DNA from: an uncultured Opitutia bacterium
GTDB lineage: Bacteria > Verrucomicrobiota > Verrucomicrobiia > Opitutales > Opitutaceae
Length of the DNA: 64,000 nt
Assembly: GCA_903827245.1 (NCBI GenBank)
Contig: CAIKHO010000042.1
Coordinates: 62,001 to 126,000, forward strand
Direction: 5' to 3'
Shown here: positions 12,743-22,140 of the stretch, in pieces
How the letters are laid out: each line of letters opens with the position of its first letter
How positions within the stretch are numbered: the first letter of the stretch is position 1
Position numbers and translations under genes: made by a program
The notes under the pieces: model-generated
Told to the model about the DNA's origin: nothing
Database searches by the model: none
Seen by the model: only the letters and a program-made list of their open reading frames with translations

Positions 12743-14284
12743 CTACGGCTGCCGCCAGACGTGGTTGTTCTTGGCGACCAGCGCATCCGCCGTCGGCGGC
12801 CCCCAGGATCCGGCGGCATAGCTGTCGATGCCGGTGCGGCCGGCGGCGGCCCACGAGTCGAGAATGGGCGTGCACAGTTTCCACGACGCCTCGGTCTCGT
12901 CGCCCCGGATAAAAAGCGTGCCGTCGCCAATCATCGCGTCGAGCACCAGGCGCTCGTAAGCCTCGGGCGTGTTGGAGCCGAAGGTCGTCGCGTAGCGGAA
13001 ATTCATCTTCACCGGCTGCGTGCGGGTCTCCAGCCCGGGGATCTTCGTGTTGAGGATCAGGCTCAAGCCCTCGTCGGGCTGTATCTGGAAGGCGAGCGTG
13101 TTGGCGGCGAGGTCGAAGTGGGCGCTCTGCTCGGCAAAAAGCGTGCCGGGGGGACACTTGAAATTGATCGCGATCTCCGAGACGCGGCGCGCGAGGCGCT
13201 TGCCGGAGCGCAGGTAGAACGGGACACCCTGCCAGCGCCAGTTGTTGATCGAGAGGCGCAGCGCAGCGTAGGTCTCGGTGGCGGACTGCGGGTTGATGCC
13301 CTCCTCCTGCAGGTAGCCGGGCACGGCCTTGCCACCGGTCATGCCCGCGGCGTACTGCGCGCGGGCGACGTCGCCGCCCGGGCCGAGTGCGAGCGGCTGG
13401 ATGGCCTTCAGCAGCTTGACCTTCTCATCGCGGATGGCCTCGGGATCGAGCGACACCGGCGGCTCCATCGCGGTGAGCGCGAGCAGCTGCATGGTGTGGT
13501 TCTGGATCATGTCGCGCAGGCAGCCGCTCTGCTCGTAATAACCGCCGCGCGTGCCCACGCCCACCTCCTCGGCCACGGTAATCTGGACGGACTCGATGAA
13601 ATTCCGGTTCCACAGCGGCTCGAAAATCGAGTTGGCGAAACGCTGCACGAGCAGGTCCTGCACGGTCTCCTTCCCGAGGTAGTGGTCGATGCGGTAAACT
13701 TGGGATTCCTCCAGGACGGAACGGATCGTGACGTTCAGCTGTTGCGCGGAGGTGAGGTCGCGGCCGAAGGGCTTTTCGATGATCACCTTCGCCTGGTGGG
13801 GCTGGCCGCGGTATTTGGCGGCGAGGCCGCTCGCACCGAGGTTGCGCAGGATCGGGGCGAAGACCGAGGGCGGCGTGGAAATGTAGAACAACGGCTGCAC
13901 CTCGCGGCCGATTTTCTTCTCGATGTCCACGAGATGCGCGGCGAGCCGGTCGAACGCGGGCTTCTCGTCGTAGCCGCCGGCCACGTAGCTGGTGTTGGGC
14001 GCGAGCCGGCTCCAGATGTCCGGGTTCAGCTCGCGACGGGAGAATTCCTTCACGGCGTCGGACGCCAGCGCGCGGAACTCATCATCCGGGATCGGCTTGC
14101 GGCCGAAACCAACAAGGAAGAAGTCGGCCGGCAGGAGATTGTCGTAGCTCAGGTTGTAGACCGCAGGGATGAGCTTGCGCGCGGTGAGGTCGCCTGACGC
14201 GCCGAAGATCACGACGACCGTCGGCGGTGCGCCGCGGTGCTTGCTGAGCCCTTGGAGAAAAGGATGACGCGGAGAGTCGGCCAT
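12743..14284 (-). CDS. zwf: Glucose-6-phosphate 1-dehydrogenase
   Basis: First enzyme of the oxidative pentose phosphate pathway, producing NADPH. The 513-residue product has the expected length. The dinucleotide-binding loop GASGDLTARKL lies at residues 28-38, and the active-site segment RIDHYLGKE at about 196-204 carries the substrate lysine and histidine. EKPFG and the C-terminal AYERLVLDAMIGD are also typical. It precedes opcA on the same strand. Confidence 0.97.
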   Translation of the reverse strand: MADSPRHPFLQGLSKHRGAPPTVVVIFGASGDLTARKLIPAVYNLSYDNLLPADFFLVGFGRKPIPDDEFRALASDAVKEFSRRELNPDIWSRLAPNTSYVAGGYDEKPAFDRLAAHLVDIEKKIGREVQPLFYISTPPSVFAPILRNLGASGLAAKYRGQPHQAKVIIEKPFGRDLTSAQQLNVTIRSVLEESQVYRIDHYLGKETVQDLLVQRFANSIFEPLWNRNFIESVQITVAEEVGVGTRGGYYEQSGCLRDMIQNHTMQLLALTAMEPPVSLDPEAIRDEKVKLLKAIQPLALGPGGDVARAQYAAGMTGGKAVPGYLQEEGINPQSATETYAALRLSINNWRWQGVPFYLRSGKRLARRVSEIAINFKCPPGTLFAEQSAHFDLAANTLAFQIQPDEGLSLILNTKIPGLETRTQPVKMNFRYATTFGSNTPEAYERLVLDAMIGDGTLFIRGDETEASWKLCTPILDSWAAAGRTGIDSYAAGSWGPPTADALVAKNNHVWRQP

Positions 14285-14369
14285 GACAGTGGCAAATCCT
14301 CATCGGCCCGTCACGGCGCAGGCAAGGGAAATGGGCCCGCGACCGATTCGTCGCCCTGATGGTTTCGTT

Positions 14370-14798
14370 TCACGGCCGCCACTGCCGCGGGAAGAGCGGG
14401 ATATTGGAAAAATGCCGCACCTCGGGCGCCGCGCCGCAGGCCGCATTGGCCCCGGGAAGCGCCACTTCGACGATGTCAAAGCGCACTGTGCGCGGCTTGA
14501 GGCGGAGGCCGGCGAGGTAGGCTTCGATCGCGCGGCGCATGACGGCCTTCTTGCGCTCGTCGACCGCATGATAACCCGTCACGAGTGCCCCGGCCGCCCG
14601 GGTCTTCACCTCCACAAACACGAGCACCTCACCGTCACGCGTCACCAGGTCGAGTTCGTCGCGACGGTCCCGCGGGCTGCGCCAGTTGCGGGCCACGATG
14701 CGGAAACCCCGCTCCCGCCGGAGCCAGGCTGCCGCCAGCCGCTCACCCCGCTCGCCTGAGCCCGCGGGTTTGAAAAAGGCGCGCAATCGCTTAAACAT
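14370..14798 (-). CDS. YraN-family (UPF0102) endonuclease-like protein
   Basis: A 142-residue protein of the YraN family, which has a restriction-endonuclease-like fold and a poorly known role. The core pattern [20 protein letters not shown] (about residues 48-67) supplies the acidic and EVK-type residues of such nucleases. The N terminus has the family's [21 protein letters not shown]. It lies 85 bases upstream of zwf on the same strand and diverges from the PilB-like gene. Confidence 0.85.
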   Translation of the reverse strand: MFKRLRAFFKPAGSGERGERLAAAWLRRERGFRIVARNWRSPRDRRDELDLVTRDGEVLVFVEVKTRAAGALVTGYHAVDERKKAVMRRAIEAYLAGLRLKPRTVRFDIVEVALPGANAACGAAPEVRHFSNIPLFPRQWRP

Positions 14799-14880
14799 AC
14801 GTCATCCTCGTCACGCAATTGTCATTGCGGATGCGTGCACGCGCTGACAATTCAAGATTCAAGGTTCTCCGTCCCCATCC

Positions 14881-17063
14881 ATGGCCTCCGCCAATATCGC
14901 CAATACCCTGCGCCGCTCGCTCCTGATCAAGCTGATCTCGAAGCCGGCGCCCAGCCGTGAGGACGTCAATTCCGTGATCGAGCTCACCGCGACCAAGGTG
15001 GTCGAGGCGCTGCAAGCGCAGTCGATGACGCTCTACCTCATCGAGGGCAACGACATCGTCTTCAAGCACGTCTACTATTCCCCACCCTCTGGGCCAAGGA
15101 CCCGCCGCTGGAAAAAAAGCTGCAGGAGACCGCCGCCAAGCTGCTCACCCTCAAGCTGCCCCTCGGCACCGGCGTGGTCGGCAAGGTGATCTCCTCCGGG
15201 GAACCCGTGTTCTTCCAGAACACCGACAGCCAGGCGCCGTTCATGTCGACCATGGCCAAGAGCACCGGGTTCGAGGTGTGCTCGATGCTCACCGTGCCGC
15301 TCAAGGCCAACACCGTCATCGGCGCCATCCAGGTGCTCAACAAGGAGGAGGCGGCCGGGACCAACGGCGAGTTCGTCGACAAGGATCTCACGCTTCTCCA
15401 GGAGGTCGCCGAGTATTCCTCCACCCTCATGCAGCGGATGCTGGACCCGAAGTTCCAGCTCAGCGCCGAGGACACCGCCAAGTTCGTCGCCAAGCTCACC
15501 GACCTGCCGCTCGTCACCAAGGTCGAGGAGATCGAGTGCGACGAGAAGCTCATCGAGAGCACCGGCGAGGCCATCATCCGCCGCGAGGGCATTTTCCCCT
15601 ATAAAAAACTGGACGGCAACGCGATCGCCGTGCTCATGGCCAACCCGCTCGACTACGCCAAGCGCGAGTCGTTCCAGCAGGCCACCGACTACTCGATCGA
15701 TGACGTGCGGGTCGCGCCGGCCACCCTGATCGAGGTCCTGATCAAGAAGTTCTTCAAGGACTCGAAGACGGGCGCGAACAGCGAGGTCGATATCGGCGCA
15801 GTCGCCGATGTCATCAGCACGGCCTACAGCTCCGACCCCGCCGGCGCCGCGGTGTCCGCCGCAGATCTCGAGAGCGAGGACTCCGCCCCCATCGTCCAGC
15901 TCGCCAACCGCATCATCGAGGACGCCTACATTTCGGGTGCATCCGACATTCACATCGAGCCGATGGAAAAGGACCTGCTCATCCGGTACCGGATCGACGG
16001 CCTGTGCCAGGAAAAGCTCCGTCTGCCCAAGCAGGTGACCAACTCCCTCGTCACCCGCCTGAAGATCATGTGCAACCTCGACATCTCCGAGCGCCGGTTG
16101 CCGCAGGACGGACGCATTGTCTTCAAGAAATACACCAAGAAGAACATCGACATCGATCTCCGCGTCGCGACCGGGCCGATGAACCATGGCGAGAAGATCG
16201 TCATGCGTATTCTGGACAAGACCAAGAGCACCCTGCCCCTCCCCGCGCTCGGCTTCTCCGATGAAAATCTCGCCCGCTACCGCGAGTGCATCCGCCAGCC
16301 CTACGGCATGATCCTCCACTGCGGCCCGACCGGCTCCGGCAAGTCGATGACGCTTTACTCCGCGCTCGGCGAGGTGAACACGCCCGACGTGAACATCCAG
16401 ACCGCCGAGGACCCGATCGAATACACGCTCGCCGGCATCAACCAGATGCAGATGAGCCGCCAGATCGGCCTGACGTTCGAGCGTGCGCTGCGCTGCTATC
16501 TCCGTATGGATCCCGACATCATCCTCGTCGGTGAGATCCGCGACAAGGAAACCGCCGGCATTGCCGTCGAGGCCGCGCTCACCGGCCACTTGCTCGTGTC
16601 AACGCTGCACACCAATGACGCCCCGTCCACCGTCGCCCGCATCGGTGAAATGGGCGTGGAGCCGTTCAACATTTCCGCCTCCCTCGTCTGCGTGTGCGCC
16701 CAGCGTCTGCTCCGCCGCATCTGCAAGAGCTGCAAGCAGCCGCATGAGCCGAAGGACCGCGAAAAGGAGCTGATCGAAAAGGCAATCGGCTGGAGCGGCT
16801 CGATCTTCAAGGCCAACCCCCAGGGCTGCCCGACCTGCAATGGCACGGGCTACAAGGGCCGCGTCGGCATCCATGAGCTCATGGTCAACAGCGAGGAACT
16901 GACCGAGGGCATCAACAAGGAGGTCGAGGTCGCCCAGCTGAAGCGCATCGCCATGAAGAACGGCATGAAGACGCTCCACCAGGACAGCATTCTCAAGGTC
17001 AAGCTGGGCCTGACCACCGTCGAGGAAGCGCTCTCGAACGTCCCGCCGGACTTGATTCTGTAA
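14881..17063 (+). CDS. GAF-domain PilB/GspE-type ATPase (one-base frameshift)
   Basis: Cytoplasmic ATPase of the type IV pilus/type II secretion family. As written the gene is split: the first frame runs from 14881 and the second continues to 17063. Restoring one C in the C run at 15080-15083 rejoins them as [17 protein letters not shown] and gives a 727-residue protein. Order of domains: GAF (about 15-190), MshEN-like N-domain (about 210-290), then the ATPase with Walker [11 protein letters not shown] (about 482-491), Walker [11 protein letters not shown], the His box [11 protein letters not shown], and the zinc-type CKSC...CPTC cysteines. The frameshift may be a sequence error, since downstream codon use is intact. 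No pilin or other pilus genes are adjacent. Confidence 0.85.
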
Positions 17064-17099
17064 GGGCGGTCTCGCCCCGGGACAGGATGATTCCAGCCG

Positions 17100-17213
17100 G
17101 TAGGGCGCGGACTCCGTCCGCGCCGGGCCGAAGGACAGTGCTTTGTCCGGCCACCAGCGGCTCCGGATCGGCACTAGAGACATTCCCCGCGGCAAGCGGA
17201 GTCGCCGCCCTAC
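17100..17213. repeat. Palindromic intergenic element, family C copy 1
   Basis: About 114 bp bounded by GTAGGGCG and CGCCCTAC, with GCGGACTCCGTCCGCGCC on the left and GCGGAGTCGCCGCC on the right. It fills the gap between the convergent PilB-like and menD genes. A second copy lies at 36495-36617. Confidence 0.8.
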
Positions 17214-17232
17214 CGGCGGAACGATCCGGCCA

Positions 17233-18975
17233 CTACAACACCGCCGCCACTTCCGTGAACAACCGCTCGCGCGTCTTCACGTCCTTTTTCCGATCCGTGC
17301 GCAGCTCCACCACCCACACGCCGGCCGTGGGCAGGTCCGAGATCAGCGTGGTGAAATGTGCCCAGTCGTCGACGCTCACATGCCCGACGCCATAGGCCGC
17401 GCATAGCTTCGCAAAATCCGCCTCCTGCGGCGTGGCCATGAACTCCTCGAACGGCGGGTCAAACTGCGACACGGGCAAATGCTCGAAAATGCCGCCACCC
17501 CGGTTGTTGATGAGGACAATCGTGAGGCTCCCGCGAAATTTCGGCCGGATCAGGAATCCGTTGGTGTCATGCAGCAGCGCCAGGTCTCCGGTCAGCAGCA
17601 CCGCGGCCTGACCGCCGTGCGCCACGCCAAGCGCAGTCGAGAGCGTCCCGTCGATCCCGTTGGCCCCACGGTTGCAGAACAGGGCAAACCGGCGGTCGCC
17701 CGGCGGCCAGTAAAACTCCACGTCGCGCGCCGGCATGCTGTTGGCCACGAAGACCGGGGTTTCCGCCGGCAGGTGCTGCGCGAGGAGCCAGGCCGCGCGC
17801 CCTTCGAACATTTCCGTCATCGCCCCCAGCCGTCCGTCGATCCCGGCCCGGGCCTTGCGTTCGAACGATGCCCACAACTGCTGGTAGCCGTTGGGCCCGT
17901 CCGTCGCCGGCAGATGCTCCGCCAGCAGTGCCGGTGACAGCGGGCAATGCCGCGTGCGTCCATGCAGGGCATCGCGGTTGTCCGGCCGGTCGGTCAGGAG
18001 CCAGACAGGCGCGTCGGCCTCCTCCACCCACCGCCGCAGCACCTTGCTGGTCGGCCAGCCACCCAGGCAGAGCACGATTTCCGGGCTCAACCGCTCCGCC
18101 GTCGCCGGATGGCGCAGGATCATGTCGTAGGTGGTGACGAGGTTCGGATTCAGCCCCGCATGATGCCGCAGCGGCGACAGCGTGTCCGCCAGCACCGGCC
18201 AGCCCAATTTCAGCGCGAGCAGGGCGACGGTCCGGGCGTATGCTTCCGGATCCGCGCGTTGCTCCGGGCCGGCGATGATGACCCCATGCACCTCCGGGAC
18301 CAGGCGCGGCGGCGCCGCCAGGACATTACCCGGCCCCGTCACAGAGCCGACCTGCGCGAAAAAACGCGGCCAGTCGATCGCGGCCGCGAGTTTTTCCGCG
18401 GCGCCGCCATCCGGCAGCGGCGCCAGCGGATCGCGAAAGGGCGCGTTCAGGTGCACGGGGCCGGAGCCGCCCTGCAGCGTGCGCTCGACGGCATGCAGCA
18501 GCGTCTGCCGCAGGTAGCGCAGGAGTTTTTCGCTCAGCTTCGGCACCGCAAGCTCGTGATAAAAATTCACATGGCCGCCAAAGAGTTTCTGCTGGTCGAT
18601 CGTCTGGCCCGAGGCGCAGGCCCGCATTTCGGGCGGCCGGTCCGCCGTGATGACCAGGAGCGGCGCGCCGCTTTCCTGCGCCTCGATGACCGCGGGAAAG
18701 AAATTCGCCGCCGCCGTCCCGCTCGTGCACACCAGCACCGTCGGACGGCCATTCCGCCGGGCAAGGCCCAGGGCAAAAAACGCCGCCGAGCGCTCGTCGA
18801 GGACGGAAATCGCCTCGATCCCCGGATGCCGCGCAAAGGCGAACGCCAGTGGCGTGGAGCGCGAGCCCGGCGCGATCACGGCATGGCTGACTCCACAACG
18901 CGCCAGCGTCTCCGCCAGCACGCCGCACCAGAGCGAATTGACATTACTGGCGTCGAGGTGGTCTGGCGGGTTCAT
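17233..18975 (-). CDS. menD: 2-succinyl-5-enolpyruvyl-6-hydroxy-3-cyclohexene-1-carboxylate synthase
   Basis: ThDP-dependent enzyme of menaquinone synthesis that joins isochorismate and 2-oxoglutarate. The 580-residue product shows IAPGSRSTPLAFAFA near residue 35, DERSAAFFALGLAR, the CTSGTAAANFFPAV segment, and ITADRPPE, all typical of MenD. The C-terminal ThDP region contains TGDLALLHDTNG and NNRGGGIFEHLP. It overlaps the upstream menF by 4 bases, so translation is probably coupled. Confidence 0.96.
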   Translation of the reverse strand: MNPPDHLDASNVNSLWCGVLAETLARCGVSHAVIAPGSRSTPLAFAFARHPGIEAISVLDERSAAFFALGLARRNGRPTVLVCTSGTAAANFFPAVIEAQESGAPLLVITADRPPEMRACASGQTIDQQKLFGGHVNFYHELAVPKLSEKLLRYLRQTLLHAVERTLQGGSGPVHLNAPFRDPLAPLPDGGAAEKLAAAIDWPRFFAQVGSVTGPGNVLAAPPRLVPEVHGVIIAGPEQRADPEAYARTVALLALKLGWPVLADTLSPLRHHAGLNPNLVTTYDMILRHPATAERLSPEIVLCLGGWPTSKVLRRWVEEADAPVWLLTDRPDNRDALHGRTRHCPLSPALLAEHLPATDGPNGYQQLWASFERKARAGIDGRLGAMTEMFEGRAAWLLAQHLPAETPVFVANSMPARDVEFYWPPGDRRFALFCNRGANGIDGTLSTALGVAHGGQAAVLLTGDLALLHDTNGFLIRPKFRGSLTIVLINNRGGGIFEHLPVSQFDPPFEEFMATPQEADFAKLCAAYGVGHVSVDDWAHFTTLISDLPTAGVWVVELRTDRKKDVKTRERLFTEVAAVL

Positions 18976-20411
18976 GCGGAGAGCAGGGCATCCTCCATGG
19001 CTTTAAACTTCAGCTCCGTCTCCGCAAACTCGTTCTCGGGGACCGATCCCGCCACGATGCCGGCGCCGGCGTAAAGCCGTGCCCGCGCGCCATCGACCAA
19101 GGCCGAGCGCAGGCCGACAAAAAACTCGCCGCCGCCGCGCGCGTTGAGCCAGCCGAGCGCACCGGCATAGAGACCGCGCGGAAAACCCTCGAGCTCCCGG
19201 ATGTGCGCTACCGCCGCCGCCTGCGGCGTGCCACCGACGGCCGGCGTGGGGTGCAGGGCGGCCACGGCCTCCAGCAGGCGCACGGAAGCCGGCAGGACGG
19301 CGCGGACCGGCGTGTGCAAGTGCTGCACATTCGCGAGCCGCCTCACGCCCGGCTGCGGGGAAAACTCCGGCTTCAGCCCCAGTTGTGCGAGCCGGTTCGT
19401 GATGGCCTCCACGACGAGCTGCTGCTCACGGAGATCTTTGTCGCTGTGGCGCAGTTCCGCCGCCAGCGCGGCGTCTTCGCTCGCACCGCCCCCGCGCCGG
19501 ATCGAGCCCGCCAGCGCCTCGGTTTCAAGCACACCCTTGCTCACCCGCACCAGCCGCTCGGGGCTGGCGCCGATAAAGCTCTGTCCGCGGCCGTTCGCCA
19601 GGGAGAAGGCATAACAGCTGGGAAAGCGCTGGCGCAGGCCGTTCAGGAGCCGCAGGGGATGCAGCGGCCCGCCGGCCGCGAGATCGCGCGCCCGCGCGAG
19701 CACGATCTTGCTGAATTCGCCGGCGGCGATGCGCTCCAGGGCCCGGGCCACGGCCGCACGGTAGTCGCCCGATTCATGGGACTTATAGGTCTCATCGGTC
19801 CCATTGGACCTATGAGTCCCATCCGCCAGGGCGCCCTCGCCTTTCACGTACTCGAAACCCCGGAATTTCTCATGCGCATTCCACACCCGCCCGGCCAACG
19901 CCGCCAAGTCGGCGTCCGGCGCCACCAGCAGGTTAGCGACGGCGGTCGTGACAGCGCCCGCGCGCGCGACCTGCCACCGCGGCACAAACACGCGCGCCGC
20001 CGGAAAGGGCTCGCCGGCCTCCACCTCGTCGCCAAACGCAAAACTCGCAAAAAAATGCGGTCCGCCGAACGGGGCGTCCACGGCACCGACGGCGAGGGTC
20101 CGCTCCAGCACCCCGTCGATCCAGCGCTGCACCGCGGCGAACCGGTCCGGACCGCGCGTCTCGAATTCCACCGCCACCTCCGCCCCGGCGATCGCCGTCT
20201 CGAGGTCCGGGCGCTCCGTGTAGAAGTGCGGCTCGTCCGGTTCAAAGATCGACTCCAGCACCGCCAGTGGGTCGAGCGCGTCGACCTGCAGCGAAATGCT
20301 CACGAGCTGCGGCCGTCCCGTGCGCACCGCCACCGCCTGGCACTGCGCGAGGAACGCGTGCAATGCCTCCGGTGTGGCATTGGCGGCGAGGTCGAGCGGA
20401 AGGATGGTCAT
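18972..20411 (-). CDS. menF: Isochorismate synthase
   Basis: Converts chorismate to isochorismate, the entry to menaquinone synthesis. The 479-residue product has the chorismate-binding fold in its C-terminal half: IVLARARDL, IGASPERLVR, ETEALAGSIRRGG, HSDKDLREQQLVV, and the final YAGAGIVAGSVPENEF. The gene overlaps menD by 4 bases. A palindromic repeat (19776-19822) lies in frame and encodes about residues 197-212 in the linker before the catalytic domain. Confidence 0.94.
   Translation of the reverse strand: MTILPLDLAANATPEALHAFLAQCQAVAVRTGRPQLVSISLQVDALDPLAVLESIFEPDEPHFYTERPDLETAIAGAEVAVEFETRGPDRFAAVQRWIDGVLERTLAVGAVDAPFGGPHFFASFAFGDEVEAGEPFPAARVFVPRWQVARAGAVTTAVANLLVAPDADLAALAGRVWNAHEKFRGFEYVKGEGALADGTHRSNGTDETYKSHESGDYRAAVARALERIAAGEFSKIVLARARDLAAGGPLHPLRLLNGLRQRFPSCYAFSLANGRGQSFIGASPERLVRVSKGVLETEALAGSIRRGGGASEDAALAAELRHSDKDLREQQLVVEAITNRLAQLGLKPEFSPQPGVRRLANVQHLHTPVRAVLPASVRLLEAVAALHPTPAVGGTPQAAAVAHIRELEGFPRGLYAGALGWLNARGGGEFFVGLRSALVDGARARLYAGAGIVAGSVPENEFAETELKFKAMEDALLSA
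19776..19822. repeat. Palindromic element inside menF
   Basis: A 47-bp inverted repeat with 15-bp arms, ATGGGACTTATAGGT and ACCTATGAGTCCCAT. It is read in frame on the minus strand as part of the stretch THRSNGTDETYKSHES of MenF. The encoded segment has odd composition and lies between domains. It resembles an inserted repeat tolerated by the protein. Confidence 0.75.
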
Positions 20412-20422
20412 CGGTGAGGAAG

Positions 20423-20503
20423 CCAGAGGTCAGAAGTCAGAGGCCAGAAGTCGGTGACCGGAAACAGAACGGCTATTTGCTGACATCTGACTTCTGACCT
20501 CTT
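20423..20503. repeat. Palindromic intergenic element, family L
   Basis: Inverted repeat between metG and menF. The left arm contains AGAGGTCAGAAGTCAG (20426-20441) and the right arm TGACTTCTGACCTCT (20487-20501). It lies in the 96-base gap between two genes on the same strand. Confidence 0.75.
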
Positions 20504-20507
20504 TCAC

Positions 20508-22034
20508 CTATTTCGCGGGCGCCGGCCGCGGGAACAGCACCAGCGCCTCCGCGACCTTCGCACCCGTCAATTTCGTGCCCCAGGTCAGCTCTTCGCGCCA
20601 CACCGGGCCGGGCGTGTAGCCGAGCACCGCGTTGATCTTCTCCGTGGTGGCTGGCATCACGGCCTGCAGCAGCGCGGCGGCGAGGCGCAGCGCCTCCGCC
20701 ATCGTCGCAAGCGACGTGCGCAGCAGCGCCTGGTCCTTGGGCTCGGCCGATTTGCCGAGCTTCCAGGGTGCGCGTTTCTCGATATAGGCGTTGGTCGCCG
20801 TGATGAAGCCGAAGGTTTTCTCGAGGGCCGTGTGGAACTGGAACCCCTCGCAGAGCGGGATCACCTCGCCCCGCGTTTTCTCCCACAGCGCCTGCAATTC
20901 CTGCTCGGTCTCCTCCGTCGGTCCCGCCGCCGGCACGATGCCGCCGCCGAAACGATTGGTCATGTTCAGCGTGCGGTTCACGAGGTTGCCAAAGTTATTG
21001 GCGAGTTCGCTGTTGTAGCGGACGAGAAACTGGGCGCGGGTGAAATCGCTGTCCTGCCCGACGTTCATCTCGCGGACCAGGAAATAGCGCAATGCGTCGA
21101 CGCCGAATTCGCCGGTATAGTCCCCCGGGACGATGAAGTTGCCCGTGCTTTTCGACATCTTGACGCCATTGACCGACCACCAGCCATGCACGAGGAGCGC
21201 CTTGGGCAGAGGCAGCCCGAGGGCGTGCAGCATGATCGGCCAGTAAACCGCGTGTGGCGGCAGCAGGATGTCCTTGCCGATGACGTGGAAATCCGCGGGC
21301 CAGAAGCCAGGCCGGTCTGCCACCGCCGAGTAGTAGTTCACGAGCGCGTCAAACCAGACATAGGTGACGTACTTTTCGTCAAAGGGCAGCGGGATGCCCC
21401 ACTCCAGCCTCTCGCGCGGGCGCGAGATGCAGAGGTCGTTGAGCGGCTCCTTGAGAAATTCGAGCACCTGCTTCTGGCGGTAGCGCGGGAAGATGAAGTC
21501 ATCGTGCTTGGCCAGGAAGTCCACGAGCCACTCCTGATACCGCTGCAGCTTGAAGAAATAATTCGTCTCCGTGATCTCCGTCACCTCGCCGAAAATCTCG
21601 GGCCAGGAACCGTCGGGCTGGCGGTCCTTCTCCTGGAGAAACTGCTCCTGCCGCGTGGAATAAAAGCCCTTGTACTCGGCCAGGTAGATCTCGCCCTTGT
21701 CAAACAGCTGCTGGAGCAGCTGGCGGACGACGCGCTTGTGCCGCTCCTCGGTCGTGCGGATGAAGTCGTCGTTCGAGATGTTCAGCTGCGGCAGCAGCGC
21801 CCGGAATTCACCGCTCACCTCGTCGACGTACTGCTGCGGCGCGATACCGCGGGCCCTCGCGCTCTGCTGCACCTTCTGCCCGTGCTCGTCGGTGCCGGTC
21901 AGGAAATGCACGCGATCGCCCATCTGCCGCCGGAACCGGGCAATGACGTCCGTCAGCACCTTTTCATAGGCATGGCCCAGGTGCGGCGAACCGTTCACGT
22001 AATCGATCGCGGTGGTGATGTAGAACGACTTCAT
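20508..22034 (-). CDS. metG: Methionyl-tRNA synthetase
   Basis: Charges tRNA-Met. The 508-residue product is the short MetRS form without the C-terminal tRNA-binding domain. It has the HIGH equivalent HLGH (in GSPHLGHAYE), LTGTDEHGQK, and the KMSKS signature VKMSKSTGN. The cysteines of the zinc knuckle are not seen in the connective region. The start at 22034 fits homology; the frame continues upstream for 12 codons. Confidence 0.96.
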   Translation of the reverse strand: MKSFYITTAIDYVNGSPHLGHAYEKVLTDVIARFRRQMGDRVHFLTGTDEHGQKVQQSARARGIAPQQYVDEVSGEFRALLPQLNISNDDFIRTTEERHKRVVRQLLQQLFDKGEIYLAEYKGFYSTRQEQFLQEKDRQPDGSWPEIFGEVTEITETNYFFKLQRYQEWLVDFLAKHDDFIFPRYRQKQVLEFLKEPLNDLCISRPRERLEWGIPLPFDEKYVTYVWFDALVNYYSAVADRPGFWPADFHVIGKDILLPPHAVYWPIMLHALGLPLPKALLVHGWWSVNGVKMSKSTGNFIVPGDYTGEFGVDALRYFLVREMNVGQDSDFTRAQFLVRYNSELANNFGNLVNRTLNMTNRFGGGIVPAAGPTEETEQELQALWEKTRGEVIPLCEGFQFHTALEKTFGFITATNAYIEKRAPWKLGKSAEPKDQALLRTSLATMAEALRLAAALLQAVMPATTEKINAVLGYTPGPVWREELTWGTKLTGAKVAEALVLFPRPAPAK

Positions 22035-22140
22035 GGATGGAGCCCGCCAAGGAAACCCGCCACGGGCCAAATGTCGAAAGTTTTGACGTGCGCCCCCGGC
22101 TGCCGCAGCGTGCGGCCGGCCTCAGTCCCGCGGGGCCCGC

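Noticed and set aside
12695-14197. Open frame of 500 codons on the plus strand opposite zwf
   Set aside because: Shadow of a GC-rich gene; composition is not protein-like, and zwf on the other strand is unambiguous.
15075-16589. Open frame of 504 codons on the minus strand opposite the PilB-like gene
   Set aside because: Shadow frame rich in Asp, Gly, Val and His; the plus strand holds the full set of ATPase motifs.
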